Assembly: GCA_000151295.1 (NCBI GenBank)
Contig: GG745359.1
Location: 423,159 to 487,158, forward strand
Direction of reading: 5' to 3'
Length of the DNA stretch: 64,000 nucleotides
DNA from: Allomyces macrogynus ATCC 38327
Taxonomy: Eukaryota; Blastocladiomycota; Blastocladiomycetes; Blastocladiales; Blastocladiaceae
In this document: in pieces, positions 34,701-44,314 of the stretch
Layout: each line of letters opens with the position of its first letter
Numbering within the stretch: position 1 is the first letter of the stretch
Position numbers and translations under genes: made by a program
Notes under the pieces: generated by a model
What the model was told of the DNA's origin: nothing
What the model saw: only the letters and a program-made list of their open reading frames with translations
The model's database searches: none

Positions 34701-37700
34701 CGGCCACGGCGAATTGGTCGTTGCGTTCAACAACACCGCGTCCCTGCCCGGCGGCGTGAAACTGTTTGATCTGAGCGGCACCGTGGCGGCGAGCGTCTTC
34801 GTTCCACTGAACGAGCCGCGCGAGGCCGGATTTGCGAGCGACGTGGCCATGGCATAAGGTAACCCACCCGCTCAAGCTCGTGTGTTCGCTCGCGTGGACT
34901 GGATTGATGGTGTCGAGACGCGGATTGCGCTAGGGCTGAAGGGGTTTAACCTGCACCGTGTTGCTCCCGACTGGCTGTATGCGGTCGTGCCTGACGGCGA
35001 TTTGGCGATCCAGATTGCCTACCGGCCACAGCGCGACGCGGATCGCAGCGGGCTGGCGACGAAGCAGTACGCAATGGTCGTGGCCATCGAGGACGTGCAC
35101 AAGTCGTGGATTCGCGGCCAATCATTCAAGTTGCAGATCACGAGCGAAGCACAGAGCGCATGGATGCTCGACGCCGAGTTTGATGAACTCGACCTTGCTC
35201 GTTTGATTGCTGCTGATTCGAGCAACTCGTCGGTCGTCGCTTCCAACTGCCGTCTCTCAATGCGCATCGAGCACGGCGCGCAAGAGCCGGTCTTGAAGTT
35301 GGCCATGGTACCTGTCGAGGTGGCCATGGATCTGGACATTTGGGGTGAAAAGACGCTGCCGGACGGCACGCCCGACAAGGCCGACCTGATCGAGTGCCTC
35401 GTCATGGCCCTAGGGCCGAAGAGGACCTGGAAAAAGCCGCGCGCAAGTTGCGCGAACAGGGCAACAAGCCCATTGTTGGCTGGCTGTTCACGGCCGGCGC
35501 GGGAGTTGTCCAGTCGGCGAGCGCGCTCGTTTCGGCGATTCGCAAGGGCATTGACCTGATCGCGAGTATTGTGGCCAAGGTAACGGCTGCCGTGATCCAA
35601 ATTCGCCACTTACACATTGGCGGTGCTCTTGGTGTCGATTCGGGCCTCGTCGCGAACATCAATGTCGATTTGACGCTCTTCAGGCACGACATCAAGGGCA
35701 GTCTGCGCGTCGAGATTGGACCCAATTTTTTTTCCAGGCGCTCGCCAAGCACCTTGCATCACTGCTCGCGATCCAGCAAAGTAGCAGAGGCGGCGGGGGT
35801 GGCAGGGGCGGTGGTGGTGGTGGCGGTGGGGGTGACGGCGGCTCCAAGCAGCTCGACAACCACAATGCCGGCATGGACGACAACGGCAACGAGACCGAAT
35901 CGGAGGCCGGCAGCTTCAGCAAGCCCGAGTCGTTTGAGCTCGAGCCCATCGACGACGCGAAGCGCGCGGAAATGGAGCAGTGGGCCGACCGGATGGAAGA
36001 GAAACTCGCGGAACTCGCGCAGGCGTTGCATAATAAAGCCGATTCGATACCCGAGACGAGACTGTGCCGCCCGAGCTGCAAAACGAGATCAATCGTCCGG
36101 CGCAAACCCGCGCGAGCAACTTCTTGCACTCGTCGAGGAAGTGGCCGCGGCGGGACTGCAACCGCTGCCCGACAACGAAACGACCAGGGCGCGTCGGGCG
36201 ACACTGGCGCGCCACCGACAGCAGATCATGGCGGCCCTTCTGGCGACGGTGGAGACGGTGGAGACGGCGGCGACCATTCCAGCGCTCCGGCGTCTGGGGA
36301 ATCGGGTGTGAAGGACGACGCGCCCAAATCGCTGAAGTTGATAGAGACCCAGCAGCGCTACGTCCCGTGCCCGCAGTGTGGACGCATCGTTCTGGACGGC
36401 GCGTTTGACCGGCACTGGCCGCTGTGTCGGCCGTTGTCGCGGCGTAACGTTGCCGGGTGCGACAAACTGCTGCGAGCAAGCCAGAACCAGCACGAGCACC
36501 AACATGATCTCGTCAATTGCCCGTCGTGTGGGTCGCTCCAGCTTCGATCCTGGCTCGCTCACCATTTGCAAGTCGAGTGCCGCACATTCCTGATCGTGCC
36601 TGCAAAAAGCCTAAGCGCCTGGTTCCTCGCATGGAATGCGAACGAGACCAATCACGACGCCGATTTCAAGATGATTCTTGCCCCACCATTGTTTTCCGTA
36701 TCGCGGCACATCTTGGCCGACCGGTCCCAAGGTCCTGGCAAAGCCGGAACTGCATCGACCGAACCGTGCCCGCTTGGCAGCCGGTTTCCGTGGTCATCCT
36801 GGCGCGAGCTCGAGGCCCATCTTGCCGCTTGCCCACTGGCCGACTGCAAATGTCCGCTTCCAGGTTGCGCATCGCAAGCGATTGTGGCCGGCGGTGGGAT
36901 CGACTGGGTTCACCTCTTTGGCCAGTGCTCTGGCGCGACGGAAATGGCGTGTCTTATTTGCCGTACTGCTGTTTCGGGACCACGTTTGCTCATGGACCAC
37001 GTGATCCACCAATGCGAGCCAAAACGGCGCGCTTGTGCCGCGTGCGCCCAAGTCGTGTCGCTCCAAGACGAGGCCAATCATTTGAGCCATCATTGCCCGC
37101 GCAACCTGGTCCCGTGCCCCATTGACGGGTGCGGACAGGCTTTTGTGAAGCACGACGAGTGCACCCGCAGCCGCTCGACGAAATTGATCCCAACGCCAAG
37201 GGCCCATTGCGCGGCCCGGATATCGAGTACGGCTCGGCGCTCGCCAAGGCGCCGTCTCGGTACCTTGCGGCCCTGACCACACGGAGGTGCCCGAGCTCAG
37301 CGATCTGTCGCTCGTCCAGCTCGCGACCAAAGCCGTGGCGCTGCACGAGGACATGGAGACCGAGTACCAGTGCCGCGCGTTTTGCGGCCACCAATGCACG
37401 TCGAGCGAGGACGAGGAGTGGCACGTTCGCAACGAAAGTGAACCCTACCTTGCCGCGTGTCCGCTGTGCGAGAAGACGGTAGTGTTCAAGGGCCTGGATT
37501 ACCACCAATCCTCCGAGTGCCCGCGCGCTTGGTCGATGCCCGCGTCCGAATTGCTCGTCGTCCGTCGTGCCACGCTACTTGCTTGGCCAGCACATGGCCC
37601 TCGAGTGCGACCAAGCGCCTGCGGTGTACCTCTTTTGCCCAGCTCGTGTCGCGCACAGCGCTCTCGGTCACCACGTGTTCACGCACCACAACACGCAGAC

Positions 37701-38785
37701 CAAGACGCTCGGTGCCCCTCTCGCGTGCCCTCAACCTGGTTGTGGCCAAACAATCGACAATGGCCGCGCCTACCTTCTCCACCTGTTCACGGCTTGCTCG
37801 ACGATGACGCACCGCGATCAGCAGTTCGCGTCCTTGGCCGAGTGGCTGTCGCATCGGATCAATATCTGCTCTGGCGTGAACGCAGCGTCTCGCCAACACG
37901 GACCCGTCCGACTCGATCCAGCTCCGCTCAAGATTAACATGCAATGTCCACTGCAGTGCGTCCGGACCGTCACGCTCGGCGACTTTTTTTGGCCACCTTG
38001 TCATTGGCGTTCGCGGCGCTCCGCCGTGCCCTGTATTCGACATTCAAGTGCAGTGTCCAGACGCGCCGTGTCAGGACACATTCCGTCGCTCAGAGCGCAC
38101 GCACCACCTCGCGCACAAGTGCGATTTTGAAATGGAAACGTACAAGATGTGCGGCGACAAGTGCGTGGACAAGAATCTCAAGCAGCGTTGGACCATTTGC
38201 TGCGGCTGCAAGCCGCTGCACGTCGTATCGCGGCTATACGTGTCCAAGGAACTGCGCCGTTTTCCGCACCTCAAGGGCGACGTCCAGGTTACCTGGGACG
38301 GGCAGCCGCTGATCGCCAACGTGCATTTTTCCTGGCCGCGTCCGCAATTGCGCGGCGTGCACCTCGTCGTCATTGATCCAATCGCACACCCGGGCGGTAA
38401 CTGGACGTTTGAGACGCGGCGCTGGTGCATCGACACGTGCGGTGCCTACGAGATACGCGTGCCATGGATGGTGCGCAACGGAGCGTCGGGTCCCGTCGAC
38501 TGCCCCGGCACGACGATTGTCGGTCTGCTGCAAAGGCTGACGTCGCGCGATGCACCGCCGTTCCGCGTGATTGCCATGGCTGTGTTCGACGACGCAAGCT
38601 TGAGCATGGCAGAAGCGGACCAGCACGCGCTGACCAGCGCGCAGCTGTTGACGGTCCGGCGCCAGTTCCGTCATTCGTGGGCCGCTGTGATTCAGATGCG
38701 GCCCGAGTTGAATGGGTGCGAGATTGTCGCATTTCCACAGGTCGCGACGTCGGGTCAAGCAAGGGTCGGCGCCTGTCACAGTTGA
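31711..38785 (+). pseudogene. Giant metallo-beta-lactamase-fold plus zinc-finger gene, multiply broken
   Basis: A possible start ATGGAG (31711) with an intron at 31717-31789 leads to an MBL-fold domain: HSDEDHYDG metal-binding motif, FLAMGDLG, and INHQGSKHSTVDH. A long beta-rich region of unknown type follows (about 33.1-35.7 kb), then a Gly-rich linker, then Cys/His modules from about 36.36 kb (CPQCGRI...HWPLC; NCPSCGSL...HHLQVEC; CPLPGC; CLICRT...HVIHQC; CPIDGC; CPLCEKT; CPQPGC) resembling TRAF-type zinc fingers. The tail (38.2-38.8 kb) is again beta-rich. The chain breaks at a TAG (33088-33090) and a TAA (34855-34857), both followed by coding-like sequence in the same frame. It also changes frame near 32045, 34235, 34435, 35430, 35730, 36050, 36210, 37160, 37270, 37545 and 37985. 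Most lack plausible introns. Either a recently inactivated gene or uncorrected assembly errors. Confidence 0.6.
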
Positions 38786-39493
38786 CCTGAAGGTGCCGTG
38801 GACGTGATTTGTTCGAGTCTTTGATGTTGTTTGTATTGTGACCCTGATCGTGTTTGTCAGTTTGTATTTCTGGCCTCCCCACCCGTTTTTTCAATGAAGA
38901 GGAACGGTTGGCAGACCGCAAAGTGGGCTTGGCCCAAGATTGATACAGCTCGACAATGCTTCTCAAAGTGGAAATACCTGCAGGTCTGGATTCTTCCACC
39001 TGCTCCCGCATGTTGGAGGCTGCTGAAGGCGAAGTGAGGGGACAAGGGTGTGGAAAGCGTAAAAACTGTTCAAGAAAACAAGAGGTCAGCAAAAAGGCTT
39101 TGCGGTGGTTCACAAACTCGACTTTGACATTAAAACAATCGTCTTCCTGTTCGAAATATGGGGCATCAGCAATAACGGAGACCGGAAGCAGGTAGAGAAT
39201 GATGCTCTCCAGTCGCAACTCGCAAGTGAGACGAGCATGATGTGGTGCGTTGACTGTTGTGAAGGTAACGACAGACAAAGCGCCATGAAGGTTGAGGAAA
39301 ACGCCCAACGGGACTGACGCAAGAGGACACAGAAAGAAAGTAGACAAATTCGAAGGACAAGCTCTTTATACGACTATCGCCTCCGTGAGCCCGACACGAC
39401 GAATGCAGAGCTAAAGAAAATGGAACACACCGACTCGACACGTCCGACGACAATCTCTTTTCTCCACCACCAACAAACGGCAGCCAAAGCGGC
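38786..39493. other. Lower-GC 3' spacer
   Basis: Between the end of the broken giant gene and the eEF2 stop. AT-richer than its surroundings. Only short ORFs without domains. Likely the 3' UTRs of converging transcripts. Confidence 0.45.
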
Positions 39494-42284
39494 TTACAGC
39501 TTGTCGTAGTAGCGGTCGAGGGCGGGCACCTCCTCCGAGAGACCCTTGCGCTTACGCGTGGCCTTGACGACGTCGTTGACCTTAGTGCCGGCCTGCGTCG
39601 CGTCACCCTGCATCACCTGCCAGTGCGAGAAGACCATCTGCGGGAAGGCCTGGCCACCGGTCGCGGCGCGCAGGTCGGTCGTGAAACCGAACGAGTCGGC
39701 GACGGGGATGTAGGCCTTGACCGAGTAGAGCGGGGTACCGGGGCGCTGCTCCTCGGCGAAGACGTGACCGCGACGACGGTTGAGCACACCGTAGATGCCA
39801 CCCATAGCCGACTCCGGGCACTGGACCTCGGCAAGGAAGACGGGTTCCTGGAGCGTGGGCGTCGCCGTGAGCACCGACGCGTAGCAGACACGACGGCACG
39901 TCGGCATGATCTGACCGCCACCACGGTGGATGGCATCAGCGTGCAACGTCACGTCGAGCACGTTGAAGCGGATCGAGCGCATGTGCTCCTCGCACAGAAC
40001 ACCCTCCTTGGTCGCCCACTGGAAAGCGGCAACGCACGAGTCCTTGATTTCGTTGAGGTACTGCACACCCTTGGTCATGTCGACGAGAAGGTTCGGGCCC
40101 GTCGTGTCGGGGCCGAAGCACCAAATCTTGCGAGCGTCCGTCACGTCCCAGCCGTGCTCCTCGGCGAGCATGCGCGCGCGCACCTTGAAATCGTCGCGCG
40201 GGTTGATCTTGCCCGACTCAATGTCGGCCGAAAGCTCCTCCGAGATCGGCTCAGCCGTCATGAAGATACGGTTGTGCTTGTTGGGCGACTTGGACAGGCA
40301 CGTCATCGACGACTGCGCCGTGACCGTCTCACGGTACTGCACGACGGGGTCGCCCGTCTTGAGCGGCACCTGCGCGTGGTCCTCCTCGAGATCCTTGAGG
40401 CAAATCTCGAGATGCAGCTCACCGGCACCGGCGACGATGTGCTCGCCCGAGTCCGACGTGAAGCACTGGACACAGGGGTCCGACTTGGACAGACGCTTGA
40501 GACCCTCAACAAGCTTGGGCAGGTCGTTGGCGTTCTTGACCTCGACGGCGACGCGCACGACGGGCGAGACCGAGAACTTCATGACCTTGAGGTTGTGCGC
40601 CGTCTCCGACGTCGAGATGGTACCCGACTTGAGCAAGAACTGGTCGACACCGACAAGACCGACAATGTTACCGGCCGGGCAGTCGTCAATGGCCTCGACG
40701 TAGCGACCCATCATCAGGACGGTACGCTGGATCGACTTGACGAACAGGTCCTCCTTCTTGCCGGGCTGGTAGTTGGGGCCCTGGATGCGGACCTTGAGAC
40801 CCGAGCGGACGGTACCCGAGAAGACACGGCCGAACGCGTAGAAACGGCCCTTGTCGGACGTCGGCACCATCTTCGAGACGTAGAGCATGAGCGGGGCGTT
40901 GGGGTTGCACGCGCGGATACCCTCGGCCGACTCGTCGTCGAGCGGGCCCTCGTAGAGCGTGTCGACACGGTAGCGCTGCGCGGTCGCGGGCGACGGCAGG
41001 TGGATAACAATCATCTCAAGGAGCGCCTCACCGGCGGGCAGGAACTTCTTCATGACGTTCTTGAGCAGCGCCTTGCCCTCGAGGTCCTTCTCGTCCGACT
41101 TGAGCGGGATCTCGAGCTTCTCGAGGATCATCGAGATCTGGTCCTTCTTGAAGTTCATGATCGCGTCGAAGAGCTTGAAGATCGGGTCGAGAACGAACAT
41201 GCAGAACGCGCGCTCGAGCGGCTTGCCCTTGGCGTCGGCGCCCTTGGTCGTCCACTTCTTGGTCGCCGGGTTGAAGTAGTTCTCGCCCCAGAGCTTGAGC
41301 ATCATCTTGTTCTTGTCGACACCAAACTTCTTGGCGTAGCGGGCGGCGAACTGGCGCAGCGTGAAGGCCCAGCCGTGCAGACCCGAGCCGAAAGCGACGG
41401 TGCCCTTCTCGGGGTAGACCTGGACGTCGCCGAGCGTCTTGTCGGTGTAGGTCGAGATGATGACGTTGACGTTCTCAATGACACGCTGGAAGTTCTGGAA
41501 CAGGTCCTCCTTGGTCATCTGCAGCTCGAGCAGCGCGCGGTCAACCTTGTTGATGACAAGCACGGGCTTGATGCGCTCCGTGAGCGCCTGGCGCAGCACC
41601 GTCTCGGTCTGCACGCAAACACCCTCGATCGTGTCGACGACAACGAGCGCACCGTCGGTAACACGCAGCGCGGCCGTGACCTCCGACGAGAAATCGACGT
41701 GTCCGGGCGAGTCGATCAGGTTGATCAAGAAGTCGGAACCCTCAGTCTTCTGGGCAATGTCGCCGAGGTCCTCCTTAGGCAGCTCGAAGTACATCGAGAT
41801 GGCCGTCGACTTGATCGTGATACCACGGTCCTGCTCGTCCTGGCGCGTGTCGGTGAAACGCGCCTCGCCGGCCTTACCGGTCGAGATAATACCGGCCTTC
41901 GAGACCAGCGAGTCGGTCAGCGTCGACTTGCCGTGGTCGACGTGGGCAATGACCGACATGTTGCGGATGTTGGTCGGTTTGTCCATGAGGGCACGGATCT
42001 GGTCTGTTTACGGTACAGAAACGACCATCGTCAGCTCACCGAATTTGTTGATGGCGGGGTGTGATTCGACCAAATTCGATCGAATTCGACACGGGCATCG
42101 CTCGCCGAATTGGAACCAGCGAGTTGGCACTGACGGAGACGGCGGTGAAGCGCGATGGTGCCGTCGCGTGGAGGTGGCCACACTCGTCCATCCGTTTCCG
42201 CACGCCCACACTCGCTGGTCGAAATTCGATCAGCGCGCCTGTCGGTGGGGCAGGGCGAGACGGACCGATCGTGAAGTTGACCAT
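39494..42284 (-). CDS. EEF2: Translation elongation factor 2
   Basis: A 19-nt first exon (42284-42266, MVNFTI) and a 262-nt intron (42004-42265) precede one large exon, giving 842 residues, the usual eEF2 length. Motifs in order: [10 protein letters not shown] (G1), DSPGHVDF (G3), NKVDR (G4), [14 protein letters not shown], and near the C-terminus the diphthamide loop [16 protein letters not shown] with its histidine. eEF2 uses GTP to drive ribosomal translocation. Strong codon bias (very C/G-ending) marks a highly expressed gene. The tiny first exon with a long first intron is the only unusual feature, and a start at the internal MDKPTN would miss the conserved N-terminus. Confidence 0.97.
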
Positions 42285-42911
42285 CTTGACGGATTTTTCG
42301 GGTTACGAGTCTGCGGATCCAAGTTGGCGGAGGGAAGCGGGACGGTGACCCAAAGGTGTGCTCAGAGAGGAGGATCACTTTCGGCGCTGGCAACGTGCGG
42401 TTTTATGCCTGCGGGAAGGCTCAACACGTGCCTCGACAGGCTGGTGCGCTCAGCCAGCTTCCAGGGCCAACAACTGCCTGCACGTTTTGTTCTCAAACGT
42501 CTTTTTGCCTGTGCATTTTTGACTTCGACACGAGGGTGCGATGTTGATGGAGAAAGGTCGCGGACGACACTGTTGGTGTCGACCGCGAGTCGGTGTCGAC
42601 GCGGATCGGCTCTTTCTCGGACAGCGCGCGCGGAGCGACCGGGGAGATGACGAGAGCACGCAGCTGGCCGCCACAAACCGGCGCGCATCGCCAAGGTCAT
42701 GCGCCGTGACGCGCCCACGGCGAAGGACCGGCAGGTGTTCCCACGCAACCGGACCTTGGCAGAGAACGCTGGAGCGCGGGTGGTCGGCGTCTGCAATGGC
42801 TCCAGTTCGCCAGATTGCCAAAAGGGCCCGTCACACCAACGCCGACGTCAACTTGCTGCAACCGTTCCAGCCTGCACCAGCAACACCAACCACGACGCGT
42901 CCAACGACGAC
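42285..42911. promoter_or_regulatory. Divergent promoter region of eEF2 and Nudix gene
   Basis: About 630 nt between two divergent start codons. It contains no supportable ORF. As eEF2 is normally strongly expressed, the reverse-strand promoter here is likely strong. I cannot name a specific element. Confidence 0.4.
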
Positions 42912-43877
42912 ATGACCACGCCAGCTGCATCGCGCGCGGCGCTCGACAGCGTCGCTCGGATCGCGTCCGTCCTTGCCGCACGACGTCCCGCCGGCACCGT
43001 GCGCTGGAAGTACAAGAGGGATCCGCCACGCGAGGCTGCCGTGATGCTGCCATTGTGCGTAACGCGCGAACCGCTGCAATTGCACACGGCGATACTCCCA
43101 CCATGGCTCGAAGCGTTCCGCGACCTGAGTGTGCTCTTGACGGTGCGCTCCGGCAAGTTGAGGTCGCATCGCGGCGAGGTCGCGTTCCCAGGTCGGTGTT
43201 GAAATTGCCTGCAAGCCAATGCCGACCCGACTCTTTTAAGGAACCAGCGACACTGACCCTTGATTCCGGTGTGCGCAAGTACAGGAGGAATGCGCGACGC
43301 GACCGATGCGTCGCTCTATGAGGCCGCGTGCCGCGAGATGCACGAGGAGCTCGGGATTGCCCTGCCGCAACTTGCAGACGCGGCAGGACCAGCATCGACG
43401 ACTGACGGCCGCGGCCTACTCGGCTCGCTCTCGACGCTACCCGACAAGTCGCTGACGATTGCCGTGAGCCCGTTTGTCACGTACGTCGGCACCGTCGAGG
43501 CGAGCGACCTGGTCCTGAACCCGGGCGAGGTGGCCGCCGCATTCACGCTGCCGCTCACGTACTTGCTCGACCCGAGCACGATGCGCAGTTACGCGCCGCC
43601 CACCGACGCGACCGGGACCAGTCGCGAGATCAGTTTGGGGCGACGGACCTACTGGCCGATCCCAGAGGAGACGCGTATGCTCTTGCCGGACGGCAGCGTC
43701 ACGACCAAGGCCGAGCTCGTGCAGCTTGAGCGCGCCGACGTACCAGACGCGCACGGTGGCGGGGACCTCGAGGTGTGGGGGCTCACCGGGTTTATTCTCA
43801 AGGAGTTTGCTGGCGTGATGCGCACCGCGTGCGCCGAGGAGGGCACGGGTGCGGCCGGCGTGAATGCGCGCGCGTGA
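42912..43877 (+). CDS. Nudix hydrolase, CoA-pyrophosphatase type (PCD1/NUDT7/NUDT8-like)
   Basis: Two exons (42912-43191, 43286 or 43285 to 43877; phase 1, acceptor CAG ending at 43284) give 290 residues. Just before the intron lies SHRGEVAFPG, and after it GGMRDATDASLYEAACREMHEELG. Together they form the CoA-pyrophosphatase signature and the Nudix box G-x5-E-x7-R-E-x2-E-E-x-G. The later LPLTYLLDPSTMRSY and WGLTGFILKEF are also typical. The family cleaves CoA and its derivatives to 4'-phosphopantetheine and 3',5'-ADP, often in peroxisomes or mitochondria. No clear C-terminal peroxisomal signal is visible (it ends NARA). An upstream in-frame Met at 42699 exists, but that stretch looks non-coding. 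Confidence 0.88.
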
Positions 43878-44314
43878 GCCAGCACGCGCGCGACCGAGAG
43901 AGCTGTTGAACGAGGAATGGAATCGTTGTTGGACTCGTCGTTGATCTTGGTGTGGGTCCTTGGGCCGTGCAGGCACGCTTCTATTCTCGAAGTGTTTGGG
44001 CAGCGGAGACGCCACGGCCACGCGACCAACGGCCGAGCAGGCGCCACGCAAAAATGAAGTTTCGATTTCGACTTGTTCGCACCGTTGCTGTTCGCCCCCG
44101 CTTTTCCTTCTTTTCTCTCACGTCGTCCTCGCTCCCGTCGTCGTCCTCGCCCGCATCGTCCAGTCGTCCACCGCGCCGACCTCGACCTCTCGCTGCCCGC
44201 CACGCTCGACGCTCGCTCGCTCGCTTCGCGCGCGCACGCCCCGCCACTTGCTGCACACGCCCCGTCGACCGCCCCACAAGTGTCCCCTGCTGGCGCTCCC
44301 ACGCCGCCGTCACC

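Noticed and set aside
34882..35559. Separate gene starting at 34882
   Set aside because: It is in the same frame as the preceding block, separated only by the TAA at 34855-34857, and continues the same beta-rich region; better seen as part of the broken giant gene.
39623..42064. Long forward-strand ORF (813 codons) opposite eEF2
   Set aside because: It is the antisense shadow of the highly biased eEF2 codons. The composition (Arg/Asp/Leu/Val) is typical of such shadows and the reverse strand encodes complete eEF2.
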